Source: Erigeron canadensis | Taxonomy: Eukaryota; Streptophyta; Magnoliopsida; Asterales; Asteraceae | Assembly: GCF_010389155.1 (NCBI RefSeq) | Contig: NC_057767.1 | Span: 28,243,295-28,307,294 of the forward strand | Reading direction: 5' to 3' | DNA: 64,000 bases | Shown here: positions 11,697 through 22,205 of the stretch, in pieces | Numbering within the stretch: position 1 is the first letter of the stretch | Layout of the letters: the number at the start of each line of letters is the position of its first letter | Made by a program: the position numbers and the translations under genes | The notes under the pieces: model-generated | Seen by the model: the letters and a program-made list of their open reading frames with translations, nothing else | The model's database searches: none | What the model was told of the DNA's origin: nothing

Positions 11697-12203
11697 TCAG
11701 CTCTCTTGAGAAAGTCCCGAGTTAGCGGGACTATAGAATCGCTCATGAACTTCGTTCATGGGTGTATACTCACTCTCTGCAACGGAGAGATACTCCAGGA
11801 CGCGGAGAAAAGAAGAAGAAGAAGAAGCTTCCTTGTTGAGGTTCTTGTTATTCGATCCTTTGGTTGAATCCTTTTTGTGATTTTCTTTAGAGTCTTTTCT
11901 CGATTTCTCCTCTGTGTTTTCTTCAAGACCTCTTTCGGGGTCTGTCTTAGAGTCATAGTCAGGGTCTTCTTCCGGCTCACTTTCAGAGTCATCTTCAGGA
12001 TTTTGAGACATAATTGCCTTAGAGTCATAGTTAGAGTCTTCTTCCAGCTCATAGTGAAAGTCGTCTTTAGGATTTTGAAACAGTTCTTGAGGTTCCACTA
12101 CGGGGGTTTCTTTGATAGGTATGATCTATGTTTCACGTCGTGGATGGGTGGATTTGAACCTTTTTATGCAAATTTTACGGGATGTTTGCTTCGTACGTGC
12201 CAT
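11697..12203 (-). pseudogene. Gag-like leader ORF, copy B, with in-frame stop
   Basis: The inverted counterpart of the ORF at 10899-11351. The start codon is at 12203-12201 and the first residues are MARTKQTSRK. An in-frame TAG comes after ...HPRRET (codon 26), then the frame reopens with the same acidic DSNYDSK / DPDYDSK repeats and Lys-rich tail. The start is nearly identical to residues 1-9 of histone H3 (see findings). The stop codon and the missing downstream element make this a pseudogene. Confidence 0.65.
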
Positions 12204-12434
12204 GACTAAATAACAACTAACTACGTTAATGTAACAGTCGGATTTTCACTAATCTGGGGACATAAAATTTTTATCATAACTAGGAATTTAACATAAGTAG
12301 AATAATCACATAGTTACTAGTATCTAATGAAAAGTACACAGACATATAAAATGCACACATAGTTCTTATTATGTATGTTATATGAGGATACTTAGGTTAT
12401 AGTCTGGGTCGAATCACCTAAATCTCTATAACCA

Positions 12435-12444
12435 GGCTCTGATA
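12435..12444 (-). other. Degenerate primer-binding site of copy B
   Basis: On the minus strand, TATCAGAGCC follows the LTR end at 12451 after a few bases. This resembles the iMet primer site TGGTATCAGAGCC with changed first bases. The equivalent place in copy A (10646-10665) is more decayed. Confidence 0.5.
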
Positions 12445-12450
12445 GTAGTC

Positions 12451-13202
12451 TGTCGTACCCCACCTTAGACAAAATCATAGGATATGACAAAAAGAAATAA
12501 CATAGCACAATGACTTTATAATAGAGTTTTACTAAATAAAATTCAAAGAAATGTAATTCCCACAAGCGGGGTAAGTCTTAGGCAACATGCTCAAATAACT
12601 AGCAAATAAAGCAATAGAAATTAGATATTCAAATGCAAACTTGAAACCCATAGAGGATATCCTTATTAGTCTCACTAAGGTCCTTATTTTCTAGCTCCTC
12701 AAGGCTCAAGCATTGTTATTACCTGAAAATAAATGCTCAAATTGTTAACATAACGTTGCTGAGTTTGTAGGTTTAAATCAATACATATAACTTTGTTGTA
12801 CATGCTATAAGTAAGGTGGACAATAGTGTGAGTACAAAAATTTAGTAGCACATAAGACATATCCATATACTTAATGTGCTTCCAACAAACTACTAGTTGG
12901 GTAGTGGCCTAATAGGCATCAATAATCATCCATAGGAATAATTAAGAATTAATAGACATTTATAAGAATGTATAGAAATCAATAGGCATCTATAGGAATC
13001 CATTGGAATAGCACATACATTTCATAATTACATGTATTTGTCCAAAGTAAACAAATAATTTAGCACATTTGGTAAAAATATGAAAAACGATTTAAGCATT
13101 ATTTTTTCCCAAAGAAATAATAAAACAAGGGCCACAAAACTCACCTCAACAAACAAGTAGTAGTGAAACCCAAAAGATCAACTAGAATTTACACAACATA
13201 TA
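12451..13202 (-). repeat. LTR of copy B, 3' part
   Basis: Minus-strand LTR segment ending at 12451 (...tacgaca). It matches 10005-10645 of copy A inverted and stops abruptly at 13202, where the solo LTR begins. The missing part resumes at 15709. Confidence 0.7.
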
Positions 13203-15708
13203 TGTGACATCTGTCACCAAAACCGGTAATTTATTATAGTCTCTAACTTCAATCCCAAATTTCTTTACTAGTCAATGAGCCTATATAGTATAACAAGTGT
13301 AGAAAAGTGACTTAAAGTCTATAATAATAAATTTCAATAATTATATATATAGTAATACTAATAATAGTTTTATTGTACTAATAAATTAAAAGTTAAATAA
13401 ATAAAGCAAAAAAAAAAAAGTGGAGTATACTTGAGAGGAGGGATGACCAAGAAGAAAAAAAAAGGAAAGAAAAGAGAAATTGTATTTCTATTAGAACTCT
13501 TTTTAAATTATATATTAATATATCCTAATTACATTCAAACTCTAAAACACTTATCCTTATAATAAATAAAAGTAAATACCTAAACAAAAAATAAAACTAT
13601 TTTTTTTTCCTTCTTCTCCTTCTTGCGTCGACCCAGGGAGAAAAAAAGAGAGAAACCCTCTCAAGATCAAAGCTATAATTTATTGGTAAGCTTAATTATA
13701 ATTCTTATGAATCTTGATTTAAATTACAATTAACAATAAAATTTTAAAGATTATATTCTATTTTTCTCAAGGTATCTAAGAAGGAAATCATCAATCTTGG
13801 GGTAAATCACTTGTCTTCTCTTTTCATATATATATATATATATATATAAGCATATCTTTTTATTTATTAATATTTATTTATAAGTAACCTATGTTGATGA
13901 ATATATATATATATATATATATTATGGCAAAAATTTATAATAATGAATGAAAGGGTTTTTTTAGGGTTAAATCAAAAGCTTGAAGTATAAATCATATTAA
14001 TATTAAAAGTTTACGTATTTATTGTAGCATAATAATTAATGTAATTAAAGAAATTCAGTTATGAAGGCATGGAAATCATAATAACAGATGTAAATAAGTG
14101 TTGGAAAGATTTGAAAGTTTATCTATAAATATTTAGTTGTAATAGTCTTTATAACAGTAAGTTGAGTTATTTCAGAATCTGGACAGATTCAGTTTGTTAA
14201 CTTTGAAAGGTCGTATCTTGGTCATGGAAGATGGTTAAGTCACGATTTTGGTATCTAAAATTAAGTTTAGGAATTCTACTTTCTGGTGGAATTGGCTCCG
14301 TGTAAAAACATGAAGTTTAAGGTTGTCAAACGAATTTTATAACAAAACTGCGCAAAGCTGAGTTTTCTGAACAGATTTAGGTCAAATTCAAATAGTCATA
14401 TCTTGGTCTATTTTATGAACTGGAAAATTATTTTTTTCCAGAAACATTTTTAAGATGTTAATAGTGTACAGTAAAAATTTGGACTTTTTTTGAAGTTTCG
14501 AAGGCCCTTAACTTTTATAAAACTTTTCTGCACGCAAACAGTGAATTTTCTAACTAGTCTGTGATTATGGAATTTTTAAAAATAGTTAACGTGCGAAATA
14601 AATTAAGTAAAAATTCATGTAAGTTTATAACACTCTAAGGTTACAGTAGTTAAGATTTAAAAACTTGAATTGTTTGTCTCATCTTAATAAAAAATAGATA
14701 AGGTTACTAAAAATTTCAGCGAATAAGAGCTTGTAGAACTAAATCATAAATCATTAAAACAAATACTCTATATTAAGTTATGTGACTTGTAACTTAATAA
14801 TATATGACAAATCAGTTGGGAATATTTTGAAAGTAGCCATATATGTATATATCATCAAATACGGGTTACAATGGATGGTTGTTGACCATGTCCATAATTG
14901 TAACTTGTTCATATATATGTTGTGTAGATTCTAGCGACCTTGTTGGACTTTGCATAACTACTTGCTTGTTGAGGTGAGTTTCGTGGCCCCTTTATATTTT
15001 ATTTATTTGGGGGAAAATGATGCTCAAAACATTTTTCATTTCTTTACTAGTTGTGCCAAAACTTATTTGTTTTCTTGGACAAATACGTGTAATTATGAAT
15101 TGTGTATGCTAGCTTGTTTGTGTTGATTCTATGATGCAATAGATGTCTGTTGATATCTATTGAAGACTATTTGAAATCTATCGACCAACTATATACTCCA
15201 GCTAGTAGTTGTTGGTATTACAGTGTGTGATTGAGTTGTTGGCAGGAGTGATGGGGATTGTGTTGTTGGATAACTATGATGACATTGATCAGTATTTGGA
15301 TTGCATACAAGCTGCTACATGTTTATATTTACACTATTGTCCAAACCTCATATATCATGCACAACAAATTCATTTGTATTCCTTTAAACCTACGAACTCA
15401 CCAACGTTATGTTGACATTTTCAAGCATTCATTTTCAGGTAATAGCAATGCTTAAGGAGAGTGAGCTTATGGACTTTAGGAAGACCAATAAAGAGATCCT
15501 TCATGGACTCCTAGATTGCATTTGAAACATGGAACTCTATTTGCAATTTGCTACTTCTTTTGATATTTGAGGCGTGTTGCCTAGACTTTCTGCTTATGGA
15601 ATTACATTTATTTGGATTTCATTTAGTATAACTCTATTACAAATTCCATGTGCTATTGTTATATCTTTTCGTCATATCCTACGATTCCGCCTAAAGTAGG
15701 GTGTGACA
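13203..15708 (+). mobile_element. Solo LTR of the same retrotransposon family
   Basis: Begins TGTGACATCTGTCACC and ends GGTGTGACA, so TG...CA. The 5-bp flanks are identical (atata at 13198-13202 and 15709-15713). At 2506 bp it is homologous to copy A. No internal region accompanies it, so it is most simply the product of LTR-LTR recombination of a full insertion. It splits the LTR of copy B precisely, which makes it younger than copy B. Confidence 0.8.
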
Positions 15709-16615
15709 ATATATAAGCGCAAGTTACAGTTATGGACAAAGTCAAAAATCATCCATTGTAACCCGTGTTCGATAAAATACACATATGGCTTTATTCAATA
15801 TATTCACTACGTTGTTTGTCATATCTTATTTAGTTACAAAGTAATTGTTTGAGGATTTAACATTGGTTTCTACATGTTCATATTCATTGAAATTTTGATA
15901 ACTTTGTTTATTTTTAATTAGGTTGAAACGAACAAATCAAGCCCCCTAATTTTTACCACTTTAACTTTAAAGTGTTGGGTACTTACACGAATTTTTACGG
16001 AATTTATTTTATATGTCAACTATTTTTAATAATTTAGTAATTACATAAAAGTTATTGTTTGCTCACTAAAATTTTTTATAAACTTAAAAACCTTTATAGC
16101 TTCAAAATATCCATTCTTTTTACATAACACCTTAAACATGTTCAACAACTTCTAAAGTCAGCTTTGAAAGTTTTCTTAGACTATCCTCATTGGTGATTAA
16201 ATTGTTTAGTTGGTTGGCAATAGTGGGTTGGGCCCGCCAAATTTCTTCCAATATATTTCCGACTTGTTCACCATACCAACTTCAAGTTGTTCAAATTATT
16301 TAATCTATATAATGATTTTGAATTAAGTGGACTCAAAATTTGTTTGAAGGTTTTGTAAAGTTGAGTTTACATGATAAAAAAAATTGATTTTTGTTGGTTG
16401 TTAATGAGAGTGTAGAAAATGGTTTAAGTGGGTTAGATAGATATAGGAGAGAAAAATTAATTTTTTAATGAATAATATTTTTGGGTTAGGTTATGAATAA
16501 AGAATTAGGGATAGTCTTATAAAATTTATTTGACTAGTCTTAACCCCCAAACTTCAATTTAAACACCAAAAATGTGACTTAACCATTTTTCAAGATCAGG
16601 ATACCACCCACTCAA
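15709..16615 (-). repeat. LTR of copy B, 5' part (after the solo LTR)
   Basis: Inverted match to about 9290-10012 of copy A, continuing exactly where 12451-13202 stopped. It contains a Harbinger-type MITE at 16179-16516 and fades out near 16615. Confidence 0.65.
16179..16516. mobile_element. Tourist/PIF-Harbinger-like MITE
   Basis: Ends gactatcctcattgg and, inverted, gactatccctaattc. Flanked by TTA on both sides (16176-16178 and 16517-16519), the Harbinger target duplication. 338 bp, non-coding, inserted in the copy B LTR. Confidence 0.7.
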
Positions 16616-17556
16616 ATATGGCGGCTTCTTCCCTGTTGGTGCAGCTTTGCAATTTTATTATTTTAAATCGCTTTGTTTTGTACTTTTAGCCACAAAGAAA
16701 CGCTTGGATTTTTATTTTCCTCTAGATATTTCACGCCAAATATTGTCGACAAACTTTTGTCTTTGATGAGTATTGAAGTGTTAAAATGCAAAATTATATG
16801 TAGTTTATGGTGTGGGTCTTCAAATTCACCTATAAACAACTAGACAAATGTCTGATGCGGTGATGTGATGGTGGTGGCGGGCGGCAGTGATGATTACGTC
16901 GATGAGTGGTGGCGGCGGTCTGATTATTAATGTAAAATTAATTGATACTCGTATAAAAGAGTTAGTCGTATAAAATAGTTAGTGTAACCATTGTATGTTG
17001 TAAATAATTTAACTAAATGTTTAGGTACATTACATTGGGATATTTAAACCGATTAAAATAGTTAGTGTAACCATTGTATGTTGTAAATAATTTAACTAAA
17101 TGTTTAGATACATTACATTGAGATATTTAAACCGATGAATAAAAGAAAAGAGTATTTTGAGTTTATCAACTATTTGAAATTGAAAAAATAAGAGTAAATG
17201 CTTTATAATTTAGCATCAAAAGTTAATATTCACGGGTCACTTAGAAAGCAAGAACAATTGGTTTTTTTAACCAATTACTAAGAGTCTTAGACCATTTTTC
17301 ATTATAGGGTTAAATAATTTCTCTCATAAATAAAAGGCTAAATTATTCACTTTTAAATTTTTGAGAGGTATTTAAAGCTTTAATTACCCCTTAATTTTGA
17401 AACGAAGACCCTTGATAAAGATTTAATCTATTATGCTGAAGGATTTATTTTCGTGGCAATTCATTTTATCCGCACTTGAGCAAATGCAATTCACACAAAA
17501 GTGGATTACTTGGATCAGAGGTAATATTACTTCAACAGTAGCAAGTTAAACAGAAA
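16616..17556. other. Intergenic with an 83-bp tandem duplication
   Basis: No gene seen. Two adjacent copies of an 83-bp unit (about 16971-17053 and 17054-17136, starting taaaatagttagtgtaacc) differ at only a few sites. Confidence 0.7.
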
Positions 17557-17862
17557 TCAAACACAGGAATTCGGGGCATATCGGGGATCACCGCAAGGTG
17601 ACACCGAATTTCCCACCTTCTTTCCGTTGAAGACATGATAATCATAGGTAATTGGCCGGTTACCCAACAACCTCAGAAACATTAAAAGAATAATGTGTTG
17701 CTTCGACCCAGTCTCTGGTCTTGAAGTAATCTGAATAAATCTAACCCAAGCGACTGCACAAAGCTTAAACTGGAATTTGGGCTCGATTCCTTTTAACCAC
17801 CTGGCCTTTTGTATTGAGGGTAACAGATCTAGAATGCAGGATAAGTTGAAGAAATGGGTACA
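17557..17862 (-). other. Unassigned 101-codon open frame without a start
   Basis: On the minus strand a frame stays open from just after a stop at 17865-17863 to a TGA at 17559-17557. Its middle reads RWLKGIEPKFQ...VAWVRFIQITSRPE and its end PCGDPRYAPNSCV. In sequence this AT-rich, 101 stop-free codons are unlikely by chance and the GC content is locally higher, which suggests a coding exon or its remnant. There is no early Met and I do not recognise the family. It lies about 1 kb downstream of ICMT on the same strand, so a 3'-UTR or read-through exon is also possible. Confidence 0.3.
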
Positions 17863-17897
17863 TTAATACTCATTTCCAGATATCAGGACTTATGCAA

Positions 17898-18010
17898 AGG
17901 GAAGTGATCTGTACACCACCAAACATGTTATATAGTATTGTACAGTACAACACTCTAAAGCACATTTGGTGGTGTACGGTCAAAAACATATGATGTACAG
18001 ATCATCTCCC
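17898..18010. mobile_element. Short hAT-like MITE
   Basis: Ends agggaagtgatctgtaca and, inverted, gggagatgatctgtaca. Flanked by a perfect 8-bp duplication, ttatgcaa (17890-17897 and 18011-18018). Only 113 bp. Related sequence occurs near 46795-46880 and 49020-49130. Confidence 0.75.
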
Positions 18011-18018
18011 TTATGCAA

Positions 18019-18860
18019 AAGCCAAAAAAAAACAAAAAAAGGCTAAACTGGGCATGCACAAGCTACAGACGTATAACAAAGAAATGGGTACATAAATATT
18101 AAATATTAAGAACAAAGCAGGATAAGTTAAAGAAATGACGATTCTAGCTTCCAATTTATCAAATTGGATCACAACATCCATCCCAGAAAGTCAGAAACTA
18201 GAATGAGACACAAGCATCTCAGGAAGAAAGATCTTTTATTTTTTTCCCACTTTTTATGGCATCCAGATATTCATATTTATGGCAAAAATGTAATCGGATC
18301 CTGTGGTCAACTCACTAAGTCTTCTTCACTATCACAACAGCCAACGACCTTTCATACTTGGTCTTCTCAACTCGCAAGGCCTGACTTGGATTTTGGATAT
18401 GGGTGCTACTTGCAGAAAATCTCAAATCCATTTTAAATACTAGCACTACTGTCATCAAAGGTAACAAGCATCTTGAAGAAGGTTTTGACACTTCATGGTT
18501 TTTGAGTAGGAGACTTTCATTCCTTGAAAGTTTTAAGTGATAGAAAAACATAAATGGCAATTAATTATGCTAAATGTGATGGCAATTAGTTATGCTAAAT
18601 GTGTAAATCCTTAACACAATCTAAACAAACAAAGTGTACCAGACTACCATAGCAAACGTAGGTATCGATATCAATAAACTACTAAAAATCTGGCTCCTAG
18701 TTTGCAGATCCAAATCCTATCAAGCGATTCCATAACTCGGATGATAATTTACAACAGAAACATATTAAACATCAAAAATGACCAAGCAAGCATATCAGAG
18801 CTTTAGCCTACCCCTGTAAAAGGATATGAACTTACAAATGGTAATGCGTTAGTTTTATCA
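18019..18860. other. Region downstream of ICMT, no separate gene seen
   Basis: Short frames on both strands, none with recognisable content. The part next to 18860 probably includes the 3'-UTR of ICMT. Confidence 0.45.
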
Positions 18861-19448
18861 TCACTGCACAAATGGAATGCCAGAAGGAACCCGTTTAGCA
18901 AACTCTTCATAATCCCCGAAAAAGCGTCTCAAGAAGTACTCCTCGTATGGTATTCTTCTATGAAAAAAGTTCCAAACAACTAGCGTAAATGCAATGGTTG
19001 CCAACGGGTTACACAACATTACTTGCGTACCAACCGACCAAATCAAGAAACCCGTGTATCCCGGATGACGAACAATACTATAAACTCCATGAGTTACCAA
19101 CTTATGATGTACCTCGTGATGTCTCTGAATAAGATGCGTAAAAGCCCGTCCAGCAGTTATAATAGCAAGTTTCCTTATAACTTCCCCAACAACGACCATA
19201 ACAAGTCCTAAATTGCTTATCCACCAATATTCCTTTAAACCAGGGAAAAAGTAAAGTTCGAGTAAATATTCTAGGACGGAAAGGATCATGGCTAAGATGT
19301 ATTGTTGGCTGATTAGAAGCGAGTTAAGGGTTACGTTAGATTTCCCGTGAAATATGATTGCTAATAAGTATTCGGAACCATGGAAAAAGAATACGGCAAA
19401 TAACATTTGTGACAATTGTCTGGAAGCAGTGTAGCCGAATACGTCCAT
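18861..19448 (-). CDS. ICMT: Protein-S-isoprenylcysteine O-methyltransferase (ICMT / STE14)
   Basis: Single-exon frame of 195 residues, the usual size for plant ICMT. The enzyme methylates the C-terminal isoprenylcysteine of prenylated (CaaX) proteins such as ROP GTPases, using S-adenosylmethionine at the endoplasmic reticulum membrane. The protein is strongly hydrophobic with several membrane segments (about residues 15-60, 75-95, 130-170). It carries the family signature GVYSIVRHPGYTGFLIW (RHP near residue 127) and the conserved C-terminal RRIPYEEYFL...RVPSGIPFV. I chose ATG 19448-19446 (MDVFGYTASRQ), which matches the usual plant start; the frame is open a few codons upstream without another ATG. 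Nothing is missing and it looks functional. In plants ICMT modulates abscisic-acid signalling. Confidence 0.95.
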   Translation of the reverse strand: MDVFGYTASRQLSQMLFAVFFFHGSEYLLAIIFHGKSNVTLNSLLISQQYILAMILSVLEYLLELYFFPGLKEYWWISNLGLVMVVVGEVIRKLAIITAGRAFTHLIQRHHEVHHKLVTHGVYSIVRHPGYTGFLIWSVGTQVMLCNPLATIAFTLVVWNFFHRRIPYEEYFLRRFFGDYEEFAKRVPSGIPFVQ

Positions 19449-20030
19449 CAGATGTTGATTCAACGAAACTTTTTCAGATAAGATGAAAGGTTCAGTCAGA
19501 TGGGTTTTAAGAATTTGTGGTTAATTACTAAAGGCAAGGCTCAATTCACACCTGGAAACGAAGACGGGCTGTCCGCAAATTCGGTATTTATGTCACGAAC
19601 AAAATTCTTCAAAAGGGACATTTCTACAACAAAAAAAAAGGGAAAAAAATATTTTTCAGCATATTAGGCTAAGCACATACTGGATATTAAAAAACGCATC
19701 AAGAGAATTTCATCAGAACTTGTACACTAAGTGAAACTAAACAATATTATTTTTAAAATCAAAGGCCTTTATCAATTGAATGGAATTAATTATCAAAATA
19801 CAAAAATAGTGAGGCTAAGTTTTAATTAATTTAGGGGAAAAAGAAAGTTAGGCAATCAAAACCTAATTAACTAGATGCAAATATAAATGGATTTACTTTT
19901 TTAAAGGAGAATGCTTACATAAAAAAGATGATGATGGCGGCGCCGGTGGTGACTCCGTCGCTGAAGGGAGGTTTGTCAGTCACGTGAGATCTGAGATGGG
20001 CGGGGGTGGGTATGTGTGGCCCGTGTGGGT
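19449..20030 (-). promoter_or_regulatory. ICMT 5' leader with candidate UTR intron and uORF
   Basis: On the minus strand a GC-rich stretch (about 20030-19919) ends in a good donor (at|gtaagc, GT at 19918-19917). A pyrimidine/T-rich tract ending ttgttgtag (AG at 19625-19624) is a plausible acceptor. The next segment contains a small upstream frame, ATG 19621 to TGA 19541 (26 codons, MSLLKNFVRD...), before the ICMT start. A caccgg / gcgcc-rich block near 19935-19965 suggests the transcribed leader. Inferred from splice-site look only. Confidence 0.4.
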
Positions 20031-20344
20031 CGGGAATATAAACCTATGTATTTATTTGTTCAAAAATATTTATTCTTAGTTTTATCACTTTATTAATACT
20101 ATGTTATAAAAGAAATAGTTTTTTTATTTATAGAAATGTTAAAAATATATAATATTTTTACTTAGTACCCTTTAAAATATTTTCACATACACTATCCCCT
20201 AACATTAATTATTAATATACACTACCAATCCATTATTTTTTTCAATATATTTTCATTAACCCTTTATATCAATTATTTACACCACTCGACGTCGCCTCCA
20301 CCACCAACACTCGCCCCTCCACCACACTGTCGCTGTCACGATCA

Positions 20345-20373
20345 CCGCCGCATTGTGCGGGTAACGTGCTAGT
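20345..20373 (+). mobile_element. Helitron-like 3' terminus
   Basis: ccgc...gcgg hairpin followed by gtaacgtgCTAGT. The same ending recurs 220 bp downstream (20576-20593). Confidence 0.45.
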
Positions 20374-20795
20374 CTTTTTTAAAGAAAATTATCCTAATCT
20401 TAATCTCTTTTACTGCATTTGGAAAGAAAGTTTTAATTTTTGAATTATTTGACAATTATGATCATTCCTATTTATACTTACGTATGTATGCATGCTATAT
20501 TTATTGTATTTTTTTTTATCTATGTAGTTTACTATATTAAATATGGTTGCTATAATATATATGTATTATCAATGAGGCGGGTAACGTGCTAGTTTTTTTT
20601 AAAGAAAATTATCCTAATCTTAATCTCTTTCTACTGCATTTGGAAAGAAAGTTTTAATTTTTGAATTATTTGACAATTATGATCATTCCTATTTATACTT
20701 ACGTATGTATGCATGCTATGTTTATTGTATTTTTTTTATCTATGTAGTTTACTATGTTAAATATGGTTGCTGTTATATATATATGTATTATCGAA
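20361..20795. repeat. 220-bp tandem duplication
   Basis: The unit starting gtaacgtgctagt at 20361 is repeated from 20581 with a handful of differences (extra T, tatgtt for tatatt). Both copies open with the Helitron-type ending. Confidence 0.85.
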
Positions 20796-20939
20796 CCTAT
20801 GCTAAAGTATTGTTAGCTTGCATGCTTGCTATTTTTTTCCTACGCTTAATGTAGTCGGGTGATACTTAGCAGAAAGGTATATCTTATTATGCTATTTTTG
20901 GCTAACAAGTATGATAACTAAAACATTTACACTTTCTGA

Positions 20940-21055
20940 CTCTTATCTCTTTGTGGCCAGAGATCCTTATGCAAGCAGTCTCTTTACCTTCGGGTAGACA
21001 CAAGACTGTCTACAGCTCACCTCCCCCATAACCCGCCTAGGAATCAGGTTTTATT
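20940..21055 (+). mobile_element. Partial SINE (3' part, same family as 58664-58895)
   Basis: cagtctctttaccttcgggt followed by gactgtctac and cacctccccc matches the body of the SINE at 58664-58895. The tRNA-like head is absent or decayed. Confidence 0.45.
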
Positions 21056-21189
21056 GTTGTTGTGTGATATTACTAGTTATATCATTTTTTACAAATAAAA
21101 AAAAATTTTTTTTAACTATATTCATTTCTAAATATTTTACATTTGCACTAGCAAAAACACATCATAATTTTGTTATATATTCTATAAAA

Positions 21190-21470
21190 TAAATGTATAT
21201 TTATGCGAAAAGTAAGCGTGATGTTGTCTAACAATTAACTTAGGTGGAAAATTCTCACATCATAATTTTTAAATATTTTTATAAAATAAATACATGAACG
21301 ATTTTATACATATATGCGAAAAGTGAGTGTGAGATTGTCCAAAACCTAACTTAGGTGGAAAATTTTCTCACATCGTACTTTTTAAATAATTTTTATAGAA
21401 TAAATATATAGACGCTTATTTTATACAAAAAATATATATATACAAATATTAGATGTAATGAGTTTTTCAT
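21190..21470. repeat. Approximate ~125-bp repeats
   Basis: The block gcgaaaagtaagcgtgatgt / aacttaggtggaaaattctc recurs as gcgaaaagtgagtgtgag / aacttaggtggaaaattttc, followed by a third, partial unit. AT-rich, no gene. Confidence 0.6.
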
Positions 21471-21523
21471 CCAAGTTGGGTGTGAGACACCTCGATATTT
21501 ACTTTATATATATATATATATAT

Positions 21524-21549
<26 letters not shown>

Positions 21550-21554
<5 letters not shown>

Positions 21555-22130
21555 AAAGTTATTTGTAGTACATGTACTTTTTATAGTACATGTGTAAGTT
21601 AACTTAAATGCTTCTTTTTCCTTCTTCCTTCCATCTCCGACCACCACCACCATGATCACCTCCAATCACCACCATGATCCTCCGATGACGGCGATCATCT
21701 CCGGCGAGACTTACACATGTGTAAGTACAACTTTTTTAGCATTTTAGGGTTTAAATTTTTTAGGTTTTTTCCTTCGCGAGACAACCACCACTAGCCTCCA
21801 TCATCTCCGACCACCCCAACCACGACGTCGGCGCCGGTAGCAAGGGTTTCGCCCGTACCGTAGCAAACTGTCACCATCTCTTAGATCGTCGTCCATCAAA
21901 TCCATACGATTCTCATATGTGTTCCTTGACGGTCAGTTTAGAACGGATAAGGGCCTCTGGCCTGTACCGTATCCACCCGAAAACGAACATGATTCTCGCC
22001 AGAAAGTTAACTGCCGTCGCCGGATGATCATGGTGGTGGTCGGAAATGATCATGGTGGTGGTCGAAGATGGAAGGAAGGAGGAAAAAGTGTGTAAGTTAA
22101 CTTACACATGTACTATAAATAACCCACACC
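21550..22130. mobile_element. Foldback element between microsatellites
   Basis: The left arm (tagtacatgtgtaagttaac ... cttccatctccgaccaccac) is repeated inverted at about 22025-22120 (gtggtcgaagatggaaggaa ... agttaacttacacatgtact). The interior is GC-rich (cgtcggcgccgg). A (GA)n tract precedes the left arm and (TA)n tracts lie on both sides. The outer flanks also mirror each other: catccaagttggg near 21470 and cccaacttggatg-like text near 22185. Confidence 0.6.
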
Positions 22131-22205
22131 TATATATATATATATATATGAGAACTGAAGGCGGGGTTGTCTCACATAGTCACATCCAACTTGGATGAAA
22201 AACTA

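Larger units (their letters stand above)
9290..16615. repeat. Large inverted repeat of LTR + gag-like segments
   Basis: The plus-strand arm runs from about 9290 to 11470. The minus-strand arm runs from about 11610 to 16615 and is interrupted by a solo LTR (13203-15708) and a MITE (16179-16516). The arms converge on a spacer of about 140 bp (11470-11610). Matching landmarks are the LTR ends (10645 / 12451), the gag starts (10899 / 12203) and the block ccttaccctcctacc (from 11412) against ggtaggagggtaagg-like text near 11660. With the two insertions removed, each arm is about 2.2 kb or more. Confidence 0.75.
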
